From: Ascidia mentula
Taxonomy: Eukaryota; Chordata; Ascidiacea; Phlebobranchia; Ascidiidae
Assembly: GCA_947561715.1 (NCBI GenBank)
Contig: OX387197.1
Span: 21,106,266-21,170,265 of the forward strand
Direction: 5' to 3'
Length of the DNA: 64,000 nt
Shown here: positions 1 to 11,117 of the stretch, in pieces
Position numbering within the stretch: the stretch's first letter is position 1
How the letters are laid out: every line of letters begins with the position of its first letter
The notes under the pieces: model-generated
Databases searched by the model: none
What the model was told of the DNA's origin: nothing
The model's input: only the letters and a program-made list of their open reading frames with translations
Program-made: the position numbers and the translations under genes

Positions 1-126
1 CGCTGCCACAAAAGCTTGTGCGTCAAACCAGGACGTCTAAGTCTTGAACCGAGGCGCATAAATATGTCTCGACGACGGTGCCGGATCCACGGCACTTGCA
101 GTGGGCATGGTAGCTACCATGTGTAA
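1..126 (+). CDS. His-Me finger endonuclease ORF, 3' part (cut by window start)
   Basis: Residues 47-87 of the 87-residue ORF described at 4183-4446; the first base of the window is the first base of codon 47. It carries Arg at residue 58, as do the other left-array copies. Confidence 0.7.
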   Translation, partial: RCHKSLCVKPGRLSLEPRRINMSRRRCRIHGTCSGHGSYHV

Positions 127-609
127 CGTTTATGCTGTGACGTAGTGTTCACATTTACGTAATTTTCCATTAGGTAATGCAGAGTGACTTGCAGTTTTGT
201 ACCGCCCAGATAAATACCACAGTTCTCGGAACTGCCCAAGGAGAATTGATCGTAATCACATAATGACAGTATCGTAGCTCACGCGGCGGCATTCTTACAC
301 TGTTTTGATTGTCTATAAATCTTTGGTTTCTGTGGCCCGAATTCATTCCACATCGTGGAATCGCTACTCTGCGCTGGGCTTCTGCCTAGTGTAGTTTCAC
401 CATTCCATTCTATATTTTTGGTTCGCCTTTAGCGTAGAATCGCCGTCTGTTGCAGCCCACGATTGCATGCCTGCTGGGAACCAAAAAATGACAAATGTGT
501 TTATACCCGTCCTGTCATTTGTGGTGCTTGCCGAACACTTGCAAGGAGTACACTGCCTGTTGATGAAGCCTTAAAAGAAAGCAATAAATAGTAAAGGTGG
601 TGCGCGAAC

Positions 610-635
610 ATATATATATTAGTATATATATATAT
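610..635. repeat. (TA)n dinucleotide run
   Basis: Two TA tracts separated by TTAG in units 1 and 2 and by TTTTAG in all later units. This 2-bp difference is one of the markers separating the two array haplotypes. Confidence 0.9.
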
Positions 636-835
636 TTATTGTATATTATCTTGCCAGTGAAATAAAGTGTTTACAACTGCAGGAGGTTCAATTACTTTTT
701 TGGCCTTGAATAACAGTACATGCAGGCAAGCAAGCACAAAATTATGTGTGCAGAAGTGTTGCCATGGCAATATGTGTTAAGATGCAAAGGAAAAAGCAGC
801 AATTCTGGGAATATTGGAAGTGCTAATAGCCATGA

Positions 836-1970
836 AAGGGTCAACGGCCTGCTGACCTGAAGCGGACAGAAAGAAAAACTTGTGCTGTTAATGCTCAACT
901 GGGTCTAGCAATTCGTGCCACTGGAATCAGTGTAATAACTACGCAAGTGTTTCTCAGCTACCTTGACCTGCCCTCACCCAGTGCCAGCGCAATTGTTGAA
1001 TTGACCAGAAATGCCTCTGTACACTTTGAGCTGGTGAATGAAAGCAATAGGCAAGCATTGCGCAATGATTGCATCCGAAGAAATGAACAATGTGGTCTTC
1101 CAGTTGAGCACCCAATCAATCTACAGTCTGACTGTCGCTACAATTTGCGCCAAGGCACAGGCAAGGCACACCTGGGTCAAGCAGCAAGCCAAATTGTGGG
1201 AATAACAGCAGAAAATAGCAGTCCCGCCAAGGATGTTCTGGCTGTTTCAACCATGACAAGAAAGTCCAGGAACCCACGTTACATGAAGTCAAGGCAATTA
1301 CTTTTTGATGAACATTTGCCAATTGGCAACTTGGAATGGGACATCGGGCGTGAGTTGGGAGCCATTCTTTCCTGTCACAACTTGCAAGTTGGAGAAATTA
1401 CCACTGATACCAACAGCAAGCTATTCGATGGGCTTTCTACATCACTCCACCAAAACCAAGACCCTGTTCAAAGGCACTGCATTGTACACAGGGCAAGATC
1501 TCTCTATCGTGCAGTTCGAAAAATCAATTTCAAACAGCTCTTCCCAGAGAAGGACCATCAACCCAAAGTGAAGAATCACCACACCAAGAAGCTGGCTGAG
1601 GAAAAACAAACTCACCCAATGGCAGAATACGCTGGTTGTGTCAAGCAATATGACACAGACTATTCGGACATCAGCAGAAAGATGAAGGCGATTGTGAATG
1701 CTGCCATTAATTGCTTCCATGGAAATCACACAGGCTGCAAGGTCCACTCCTATGTTTGCAGAAGAAAAAAACCGCAAACATGGGTTTTCTGCAAGGCACA
1801 TGGGATTGAAGATGACCCAAGAAGATCAGCTAAGATGGAAAAAAGAAGTCAGCAAGTTTTTCACCACAGCAAATGTCTCCAGGATGAGGCCTGGACTTGA
1901 CACGAGCAAATGTGAAAGTGTCAACTCAACCTTTAGCTATGTCAAGGGTAGGACATACTACTCCACCTGC
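836..1970 (+). pseudogene. Mutator-like (MULE) DDE transposase, decayed, unit 1
   Basis: The reading frame is open from 836, after a stop at 833, to 1900, and is best read as a remnant without its true N terminus. The first in-frame start-like codon is a GTG at 947, and similarity begins upstream of it (VNAQLGLAIRATGIS). Counting from 947, a DCRYN motif puts the first catalytic Asp at residue 62, and ITTDTNSK puts the second at 154. A CFHGNHTGC...C cysteine/histidine cluster follows, typical of Mutator-like transposases. The expected Glu block (SKCESVNS, Glu codon 1914-1916) lies in another frame, so one frameshift falls at roughly 1770-1815. The same frameshift occurs in every copy, so decay came before amplification. 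A mobile function is excluded as it stands. Family assignment is from motif recognition only. Confidence 0.72.
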
Positions 1971-2435
1971 AGTGTAGTACTTATCAGTAAACTAAACAGC
2001 TTTTCATTTACATTTTCTTCTATGTTTCACAGGGTTCTAGAGAAATTCAAGATAATTGGATATTGAACGTTGTTGGTTCTTAAACAACATATATACATTT
2101 TTTGACATTCTGTGGGAATCTAGCATTCTATGGAAAATCAGCTAGCATGCAACGACTTTATCTTCCACTGAACCTGTTTATGCAGCAATGCCATGCGAAT
2201 GGTACTCATGGAACACAGACAAAACGCAAGGAACTTTGTAATGGACATAAAGTAGCGGTGCTAACAGCATTTGACAGAACATACAACAATGTCAGAAGCG
2301 GTGTCCGACAGTCTTTGCCAAAAACATCAATTAAACCAGAATGCGGACTGTAAAGCAATTTCCGCAAGCTAACCCCAAGAAGAGAAGAAAACATTACTAC
2401 TACTAAACAACCATTTGTGGTGTAATGCAAGGTCA

Positions 2436-2467
<32 letters not shown>

Positions 2468-3525
2468 GACAGACCAGATTTCTTTGATATTGCAAACGTA
2501 GCATCACATTTTGTCACAACATTTACACCTCTCAACTCCCATCGGGTTGCATTCATGAAACTGAGAATCTCGTATGGGTCATAATATCATGATGCAAGGG
2601 CGGACTGTCACAAAACTAAACTATTAGAAAAGGTGAAAGCTAGAAACCCTTTCCACTTCGCTCAGCGAGCTATCTGACTTATCCACATTCCGTGGACGTG
2701 AATCGCAAGACATGTCATTTGTATAACTTTCCTAATATTTTACCGCGCCAAATCATTTCAACATGTTACCTGTTCCACCTCAGATTCCACTCTTTCACGA
2801 TATTAGCAAAACACCATTATTTTCCACGTAATCTTTCACCCTTGACAATCATTCTTTGGGATTTAATTTTGGTTTTACTTTTGTTTACAATTTTTTTTAT
2901 TTCCAGTACACTATGTGACAAAATGTTTGAGGTTTCGAATTTTGTTGTAAATTTGTTTACTTTTTGTTGTAAACAAGCTTGACTAAAGCACGCCACAAAC
3001 ATGAGGTGTGAGGAACAATTGTTGACAACGTGGATAATGCTTTTCACAAATACGTACATACATTGTTAGTTTACCTTGAGAATTCGGCTTACGAGAGGCG
3101 AGAGGGTCTCCACATTGTTAGGAATTTCCCTTCTTGCACACCTCTTTAATGGTGAGCTGTTCTCATTGGCGTCGGGTATTTTCTTTATTGTTGGGGTGGG
3201 AAGCCACCAACCATCCTCTACACAATTCATGAAGAATTGGATGTCTTGTAATTGTCTTGGGGCCCCACCGGGGCTGTTTGTACACCCCCTAGGACTGACA
3301 ATTTAGCAGTTAGCCTTTGCAAAACCCCCCAATGTGCTGTCTTAATGCAGCTGTAATCAATTTTTTTTCTGTTCAGCAATAGTAGTCCCCCTTCATGAGT
3401 CATCAGACCCGGCAATTGTTTTTGGCAAACAAGAGAAACTGTAACCAGGTGCACAATAACAAATGACTTCTGAAACTCGATTTTTGGGATTTAATTGAGA
3501 GATGCGGCCTTAAGGGCAGTTCTTG
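1971..3525. other. Unit 1 spacer between transposase remnant and TATA-like site
   Basis: No convincing gene. An open stretch at 2102-2353 could be a worn C-terminal piece of the transposase, but I see no decisive motif. Hydrophobic short ORFs at 2692-2982 and 3076-3306 lie in T-rich sequence and show no recognisable domain. A GC-rich hairpin (GCCCC-ACC-GGGGC) lies near 3263. Confidence 0.5.
2436..2467. repeat. (CT)n(TA)n compound microsatellite
   Basis: A CT run runs directly into a TA run. The split between CT and TA repeats varies between units (compare 11083-11117, 39271-39306 and 60905-60939) and accounts for most of the small variation in unit length. Confidence 0.93.
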
Positions 3526-3549
3526 TATAAAAGCGAGATGCATGTCTCG
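3526..3549 (+). promoter_or_regulatory. TATA-like box with adjacent hairpin
   Basis: TATAAAAG at 3526-3533 is followed at once by the inverted repeat CGAGA (3534-3538) / TCTCG (3545-3549) around a 6-base loop. It lies about 650 bp upstream of the endonuclease start and recurs in every unit. It could drive the endonuclease ORF, but no initiator or transcript evidence is available. Confidence 0.35.
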
Positions 3550-4182
3550 GTTTGCAAAATACGCAATAGTCGCTACAACTTTTCTTTTCCTAAGAAATTA
3601 CCATAAATAATTTTTTATTGCAACAGCAGTCCTGTTTAATGTTATGCTCGTGGTTACGTAAAATTTGCATGTACATTGCACCAACTTCTGCAAACTAGTA
3701 ATGTACGAGGATTTTTGTAAATTTATTTGAGATTGCTGGGTGTTTGAACACCTTCCAACAACGTTACGGTTCCGTATTTTTTAAAATAAGGCGCCTTTCC
3801 TTATTAAAATAAAACTGCTTTGTCGCGCCTCCTTCCAATGACTTCACATTCGCCTCAGCAAAAAGGGATGGCGATTTCTTGTCTTAGCTAGTTTTGCAAT
3901 TTAAATATTAAGTAGAAGCTGAAAATATCATGAATATGTTTGTCGTAGGTGTACCTTATAGGCCTACAGACTAGTTAAAGAACAATGCGCCTTTTTTGTT
4001 AACTGTTGGCAGACATTATATTGTAGCAACAAATATATAGAAAAAATAAAATTAGGTGTGTTTTCCTAAAATACGTTTCAGTGTATGTTGTAAGTTATAA
4101 TTAAGTAAAAAATGAATGATAAAATTAAGTTAGCAAAATCAAAGATTTTAAACCGCACCAAAACACATGGAAGTTGTAAGTC
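3550..4182. other. Unit 1 AT-rich spacer upstream of endonuclease ORF
   Basis: AT-rich, no gene seen. It could be 5' untranslated or promoter sequence for the ORF that follows. A 6-bp stretch present in all later units (first seen near 7905) is missing here near 3583. Confidence 0.5.
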
Positions 4183-4446
4183 ATGGAAGGGGGCAAAACA
4201 GGTGCTGGATATGGGGAAATACAATTTGCAGGAAAAAAGTTTGGCGTGCACCGTCTAGCTTACATGATTTTTGTTGAGGGAACTCTGAAACCTTTGCCAA
4301 AGTTCCTTGACGTGAGCCACCGCTGCCACAAAAGCTTGTGCGTCAAACCAGGACGTCTAAGTCTTGAACCGAGGCGCATAAATATGTCTCGACGACGGTG
4401 CCGGATCCACGGCACTTGCAGTGGGCATGGTAGCTACCATGTGTAA
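4183..4446 (+). CDS. Putative His-Me finger (His-Cys box) homing-type endonuclease, 87 aa
   Basis: The ORF starts with ATG and ends at TAA. An N-terminal part of the form GYGEIQFAGKKFGVHRLAY precedes the signature DVSHRCHKSLCVKPG. Against I-PpoI, His46 matches the catalytic His98, and Asn67 (RRIN) matches the metal-binding Asn119. The 21-residue spacing is identical. Zinc-ligand positions Cys48 and Cys53 match Cys100 and Cys105, and Cys73 matches Cys125. Position 58, where I-PpoI has ligand His110, is Arg here and His in the right array. Cys79, His82 and perhaps His86 could complete the second zinc site. The protein is shorter than I-PpoI (about 163 aa), lacks its N-terminal zinc ligand and ends just after the second zinc loop, so it may be a minimal domain, a fragment or one exon. 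Expected activity is metal-dependent DNA cleavage. It reads intact in nearly every unit, unlike the transposase. Confidence 0.72.
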   Translation: MEGGKTGAGYGEIQFAGKKFGVHRLAYMIFVEGTLKPLPKFLDVSHRCHKSLCVKPGRLSLEPRRINMSRRRCRIHGTCSGHGSYHV

Positions 4447-4902
4447 CGTTTATGCTGTGACGTAGTGTTCACATTTACGTAATTTTCCATTAGGTAATGC
4501 AGAGTGACTTGCAGTTTTGTACCGCCCAGATAAATACCACAGTTCTCGGAACTGCCCAAGGAGAATTGATCGTAATCACATAATGACAGTATCGTAGCTC
4601 ACGCGGCGGCATTCTTACACTGTTTTGATTGTCTATAAATCTTTGGTTTCTGTGGCCCGAATTCATTCCACATCGTGGAATCGCTACTCTGCGCTGGGCT
4701 TCTGCCTAGTGTAGTTTCACCATTCCATTCTATATTTTTGGTTCGCCTTTAGCGTAGAATCGCCGTCTGTTGCAGCCCACGATTGCATGCCTGCTGGGAA
4801 CCAAAAAATGACAAATGTGTTTATACCCGTCCTGTCATTTGTGGTGCTTGCCGAACACTTGCAAGGAGTACACTGCCTGTTGATGAAGCCTTAAAAGAAA
4901 GC

Positions 4903-4908
4903 AATAAA
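4903..4908 (+). promoter_or_regulatory. AATAAA polyadenylation-like signal
   Basis: AATAAA about 460 bp after the endonuclease stop (the same site is at 583-588 in unit 1). A second one follows about 78 bp downstream (4981-4986; 661-666 in unit 1). Both fit a transcript ending downstream of the endonuclease ORF and before the transposase remnant. Confidence 0.4.
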
Positions 4909-5155
4909 TAGTAAAGGTGGTGCGCGAACATATATATATTAGTATATATATATATTTATTGTATATTATCTTGCCAGTGAAATAAAGTGTTTACAACTGC
5001 AGGAGGTTCAATTACTTTTTTGGCCTTGAATAACAGTACATGCAGGCAAGCAAGCACAAAATTATGTGTGCAGAAGTGTTGCCATGGCAATATGTGTTAA
5101 GATGCAAAGGAAAAAGCAGCAATTCTGGGAATATTGGAAGTGCTAATAGCCATGA

Positions 5156-6290
5156 AAGGGTCAACGGCCTGCTGACCTGAAGCGGACAGAAAGAAAAACT
5201 TGTGCTGTTAATGCTCAACTGGGTCTAGCAATTCGTGCCACTGGAATCAGTGTAATAACTACGCAAGTGTTTCTCAGCTACCTTGACCTGCCCTCACCCA
5301 GTGCCAGCGCAATTGTTGAATTGACCAGAAATGCCTCTGTACACTTTGAGCTGGTGAATGAAAGCAATAGGCAAGCATTGCGCAATGATTGCATCCGAAG
5401 AAATGAACAATGTGGTCTTCCAGTTGAGCACCCAATCAATCTACAGTCTGACTGTCGCTACAATTTGCGCCAAGGCACAGGCAAGGCACACCTGGGTCAA
5501 GCAGCAAGCCAAATTGTGGGAATAACAGCAGAAAATAGCAGTCCCGCCAAGGATGTTCTGGCTGTTTCAACCATGACAAGAAAGTCCAGGAACCCACGTT
5601 ACATGAAGTCAAGGCAATTACTTTTTGATGAACATTTGCCAATTGGCAACTTGGAATGGGACATCGGGCGTGAGTTGGGAGCCATTCTTTCCTGTCACAA
5701 CTTGCAAGTTGGAGAAATTACCACTGATACCAACAGCAAGCTATTCGATGGGCTTTCTACATCACTCCACCAAAACCAAGACCCTGTTCAAAGGCACTGC
5801 ATTGTACACAGGGCAAGATCTCTCTATCGTGCAGTTCGAAAAATCAATTTCAAACAGCTCTTCCCAGAGAAGGACCATCAACCCAAAGTGAAGAATCACC
5901 ACACCAAGAAGCTGGCTGAGGAAAAACAAACTCACCCAATGGCAGAATACGCTGGTTGTGTCAAGCAATATGACACAGACTATTCGGACATCAGCAGAAA
6001 GATGAAGGCGATTGTGAATGCTGCCATTAATTGCTTCCATGGAAATCACACAGGCTGCAAGGTCCACTCCTATGTTTGCAGAAGAAAAAAACCGCAAACA
6101 TGGGTTTTCTGCAAGGCACATGGGATTGAAGATGACCCAAGAAGATCAGCTAAGATGGAAAAAAGAAGTCAGCAAGTTTTTCACCACAGCAAATGTCTCC
6201 AGGATGAGGCCTGGACTTGACACGAGCAAATGTGAAAGTGTCAACTCAACCTTTAGCTATGTCAAGGGTAGGACATACTACTCCACCTGC
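5156..6290 (+). pseudogene. Mutator-like DDE transposase, decayed, unit 2
   Basis: Same structure and same frameshift as the copy at 836-1970. It shares with that copy Thr at residue 87 (counted from the GTG), where all later copies have Ala, marking the left-type haplotype. Confidence 0.72.
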
Positions 6291-6755
6291 AGTGTAGTAC
6301 TTATCAGTAAACTAAACAGCTTTTCATTTACATTTTCTTCTATGTTTCACAGGGTTCTAGAGAAATTCAAGATAATTGGATATTGAACGTTGTTGGTTCT
6401 TAAACAACATATATACATTTTTTGACATTCTGTGGGAATCTAGCATTCTATGGAAAATCAGCTAGCATGCAACGACTTTATCTTCCACTGAACCTGTTTA
6501 TGCAGCAATGCCATGCGAATGGTACTCATGGAACACAGACAAAACGCAAGGAACTTTGTAATGGACATAAAGTAGCGGTGCTAACAGCATTTGACAGAAC
6601 ATACAACAATGTCAGAAGCGGTGTCCGACAGTCTTTGCCAAAAACATCAATTAAACCAGAATGCGGACTGTAAAGCAATTTCCGCAAGCTAACCCCAAGA
6701 AGAGAAGAAAACATTACTACTACTAAACAACCATTTGTGGTGTAATGCAAGGTCA

Positions 6756-6787
<32 letters not shown>

Positions 6788-8508
6788 GACAGACCAGATT
6801 TCTTTGATATTGCAAACGTAGCATCACATTTTGTCACAACATTTACACCTCTCAACTCCCATCGGGTTGCATTCATGAAACTGAGAATCTCGTATGGGTC
6901 ATAATATCATGATGCAAGGGCGGACTGTCACAAAACTAAACTATTAGAAAAGGTGAAAGCTAGAAACCCTTTCCACTTCGCTCAGCGAGCTATCTGACTT
7001 ATCCACATTCCGTGGACGTGAATCGCAAGACATGTCATTTGTATAACTTTCCTAATATTTTACCGCGCCAAATCATTTCAACATGTTACCTGTTCCACCT
7101 CAGATTCCACTCTTTCACGATATTAGCAAAACACCATTATTTTCCACGTAATCTTTCACCCTTGACAATCATTCTTTGGGATTTAATTTTGGTTTTACTT
7201 TTGTTTACAATTTTTTTTATTTCCAGTACACTATGTGACAAAATGTTTGAGGTTTCGAATTTTGTTGTAAATTTGTTTACTTTTTGTTGTAAACAAGCTT
7301 GACTAAAGCACGCCACAAACATGAGGTGTGAGGAACAATTGTTGACAACGTGGATAATGCTTTTCACAAATACGTACATACATTGTTAGTTTACCTTGAG
7401 AATTCGGCTTACGAGAGGCGAGAGGGTCTCCACATTGTTAGGAATTTCCCTTCTTGCACACCTCTTTAATGGTGAGCTGTTCTCATTGGCGTCGGGTATT
7501 TTCTTTATTGTTGGGGTGGGAAGCCACCAACCATCCTCTACACAATTCATGAAGAATTGGATGTCTTGTAATTGTCTTGGGGCCCCACCGGGGCTGTTTG
7601 TACACCCCCTAGGACTGACAATTTAGCAGTTAGCCTTTGCAAAACCCCCCAATGTGCTGTCTTAATGCAGCTGTAATCAATTTTTTTTCTGTTCAGCAAT
7701 AGTAGTCCCCCTTCATGAGTCATCAGACCCGGCAATTGTTTTTGGCAAACAAGAGAAACTGTAACCAGGTGCACAATAACAAATGACTTCTGAAACTCGA
7801 TTTTTGGGATTTAATTGAGAGATGCGGCCTTAAGGGCAGTTCTTGTATAAAAGCGAGATGCATGTCTCGGTTTGCAAAATACGCAATAGTCGCTACAACT
7901 TTTAATTTTCTTTTCCTAAGAAATTACCATAAATAATTTTTTATTGCAACAGCAGTCCTGTTTAATGTTATGCTCGTGGTTACGTAAAATTTGCATGTAC
8001 ATTGCACCAACTTCTGCAAACTAGTAATGTACGAGGATTTTTGTAAATTTATTTGAGATTGCTGGGTGTTTGAACACCTTCCAACAACGTTACGGTTCCG
8101 TATTTTTTAAAATAAGGCGCCTTTCCTTATTAAAATAAAACTGCTTTGTCGCGCCTCCTTCCAATGACTTCACATTCGCCTCAGCAAAAAGGGATGGCGA
8201 TTTCTTGTCTTAGCTAGTTTTGCAATTTAAATATTAAGTAGAAGCTGAAAATATCATGAATATGTTTGTCGTAGGTGTACCTTATAGGCCTACAGACTAG
8301 TTAAAGAACAATGCGCCTTTTTTGTTAACTGTTGGCAGACATTATATTGTAGCAACAAATATATAGAAAAAATAAAATTAGGTGTGTTTTCCTAAAATAC
8401 GTTTCAGTGTATGTTGTAAGTTATAATTAAGTAAAAAATGAATGATAAAATTAAGTTAGCAAAATCAAAGATTTTAAACCGCACCAAAACACATGGAAGT
8501 TGTAAGTC

Positions 8509-8772
8509 ATGGAAGGGGGCAAAACAGGTGCTGGATATGGGGAAATACAATTTGCAGGAAAAAAGTTTGGCGTGCACCGTCTAGCTTACATGATTTTTGT
8601 TGAGGGAACTCTGAAACCTTTGCCAAAGTTCCTTGACGTGAGCCACCGCTGCCACAAAAGCTTGTGCGTCAAACCAGGACGTCTAAGTCTTGAACCGAGG
8701 CGCATAAATATGTCTCGACGACGGTGCCGGATCCACGGCACTTGCAGTGGGCATGGTAGCTACCATGTGTAA
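8509..8772 (+). CDS. His-Me finger endonuclease ORF, copy spanning units 2/3
   Basis: Identical in product to the copy at 4183-4446, including Arg58 in place of the zinc-ligand His. The codon for residue 58 (about 8678) is the last left-type marker before the array switches to right-type variants. Confidence 0.7.
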   Translation: MEGGKTGAGYGEIQFAGKKFGVHRLAYMIFVEGTLKPLPKFLDVSHRCHKSLCVKPGRLSLEPRRINMSRRRCRIHGTCSGHGSYHV

Positions 8773-9483
8773 CGTTTATGCTGTGACGTAGTGTTCACAT
8801 TTACGTAATTTTCCATTAGGTAATGCAGAGTGACTTGCAGTTTTGTACCGCCCAGATAAATACCACAGTTCTCGGAACTGCCCAAGGAGAATTGATCGTA
8901 ATCACATAATGACAGTATCGTAGCTCACGCGGCGGCATTCTTACACTGTTTTGATTGTCTATAAATCTTTGGTTTCTGTGGCCCGAATTCATTCCACATC
9001 GTGGAATCGCTACTCTGCGCTGGGCTTCTGCCTAGTGTAGTTTCACCATTCCATTCTATATTTTTGGTTCGCCTTTAGCGTAGAATCGCCGTCTGTTGCA
9101 GCCCACCATTGCATGCCTGCTGGGAACCAAAAAATGACAAATGTGTTTATACCCGTCCTGTCATTTGTGGTGCTTGCCGAACACTTGCAAGGAGTACACT
9201 GCCTGTTGATGAAGCCTTAAAAGAAAGCAATAAATAGTAAAGGTGGTGCGCGAACATATATATATTTTAGTATATATATATATTTATTGTATATTATCTT
9301 GCCAGTGAAATAAAGTGTTTACAACTGCAGGAGGTTCAATTACTTTTTTGGCCTTGAATAACAGTACATGCAGGCAAGCAAGCACAAAATTATGTGTGCA
9401 GAAGTGTTGCCATGGCAATATGTGTTAAGATGCAAAGGAAAAAGCAGCAATTCTGGGAATATTGGAAGTGCTAATAGCCATGA

Positions 9484-10618
9484 AAGGGTCAACGGCCTGC
9501 TGACCTGAAGCGGACAGAAAGAAAAACTTGTGCTGTTAATGCTCAACTGGGTCTAGCAATTCGTGCCACTGGAATCAGTGTAATAACTACGCAAGTGTTT
9601 CTCAGCTACCTTGACCTGCCCTCACCCAGTGCCAGCGCAATTGTTGAATTGACCAGAAATGCCTCTGTACACTTTGAGCTGGTGAATGAAAGCAATAGGC
9701 AAGCATTGCGCAATGATTGCATCCGAAGAAATGAACAATGTGGTCTTCCAGTTGAGCACCCAATCAATCTACAGTCTGACTGTCGCTACAATTTGCGCCA
9801 AGGCACAGGCAAGGCACACCTGGGTCAAGCAGCAAGCCAAATTGTGGGAATAGCAGCAGAAAATAGCAGTCCCGCCAAGGATGTTCTGGCTGTTTCAACC
9901 ATGACAAGAAAGTCCAGGAACCCACGTTACATGAAGTCAAGGCAATTACTTTTTGATGAACATTTGCCAATTGGCAACTTGGAATGGGACATCGGGCGTG
10001 AGTTGGGAGCCATTCTTTCCTGTCACAACTTGCAAGTTGGAGAAATTACCACTGATACCAACAGCAAGCTATTCGATGGGCTTTCTACATCACTCCACCA
10101 AAACCAAGACCCTGTTCAAAGGCACTGCATTGTACACAGGGCAAGATCTCTCTATCGTGCAGTTCGAAAAATCAATTTCAAACAGCTCTTCCCAGAGAAG
10201 GACCATCAACCCAAAGTGAAGAATCACCACACCAAGAAGCTGGCTGAGGAAAAACAAACTCACCCAATGGCAGAATACGCTGGTTGTGTCAAGCAATATG
10301 ACACAGACTATTCGGACATCAGCAGAAAGATGAAGGCGATTGTGAATGCTGCCATTAATTGCTTCCATGGAAATCACACAGGCTGCAAGGTCCACTCCTA
10401 TGTTTGCAGAAGAAAAAAACCGCAAACATGGGTTTTCTGCAAGGCACATGGGATTGAAGATGACCCAAGAAGATCAGCTAAGATGGAAAAAAGAAGTCAG
10501 CAAGTTTTTCACCACAGCAAATGTCTCCAGGATGAGGCCTGGACTTGACACGAGCAAATGTGAAAGTGTCAACTCAACCTTCAGCTATGTCAAGGGTAGG
10601 ACATACTACTCCACCTGC
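9484..10618 (+). pseudogene. Mutator-like DDE transposase, decayed, unit 3
   Basis: Same broken gene as at 836-1970 but with the right-type variants: Ala at residue 87 and TTCAGC in place of TTTAGC near 10580. It resembles the copies beyond the 23.9 kb block more than its own left neighbours. Confidence 0.72.
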
Positions 10619-11083
10619 AGTGTAGTACTTATCAGTAAACTAAACAGCTTTTCATTTACATTTTCTTCTATGTTTCACAGGGTTCTAGAGAAATTCAAGA
10701 TAATTGGATATTGAACGTTGTTGGTTCTTAAACAACATATATACATTTTTTGACATTCTGTGGGAATCTAGCATTCTATGGAAAATCAGCTAGCATGCAA
10801 CGACTTTATCTTCCACTGAACCTGTTTATGCAGCAATGCCATGCGAATGGTACTCATGGAACACAGACAAAACGCAAGGAACTTTGTAATGGACATAAAG
10901 TAGCGGTGCTAACAGCATTTGACAGAACATACAACAATGTCAGAAGCGGTGTCCGACAGTCTTTGCCAAAAACATCAATTAAACCAGAATGCGGACTGTA
11001 AAGCAATTTCCGCAAGCTAACCCCAAGAAGAGAAGAAAACATTACTACTACTAAACAACCATTTGTGGTGTAATGCAAGGTCA

Positions 11084-11117
<34 letters not shown>

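Noticed and set aside
264-282. CAGTATCGTAGC matches the 5' domain of U4 snRNA
   Set aside because: Only 12 bases match. The following U4 stem-loop sequence, the U6-pairing region and an Sm site are absent, so an RNA gene is not supported.
692-898. Reverse-strand 68-codon ORF found in every unit
   Set aside because: Overlaps the start of the transposase remnant on the other strand and shows no domain. Conservation is due to unit identity, not selection.
1442-1801. Reverse-strand 119-codon ORF found in every unit
   Set aside because: Mirror of the transposase coding strand. The forward frame has recognisable Mutator-like motifs, the reverse does not.
2692-2982. 96-codon hydrophobic ORF in each unit
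   Set aside because: Lies in T-rich sequence that gives Phe/Leu-rich translations by composition. No start context, domain or independent conservation.
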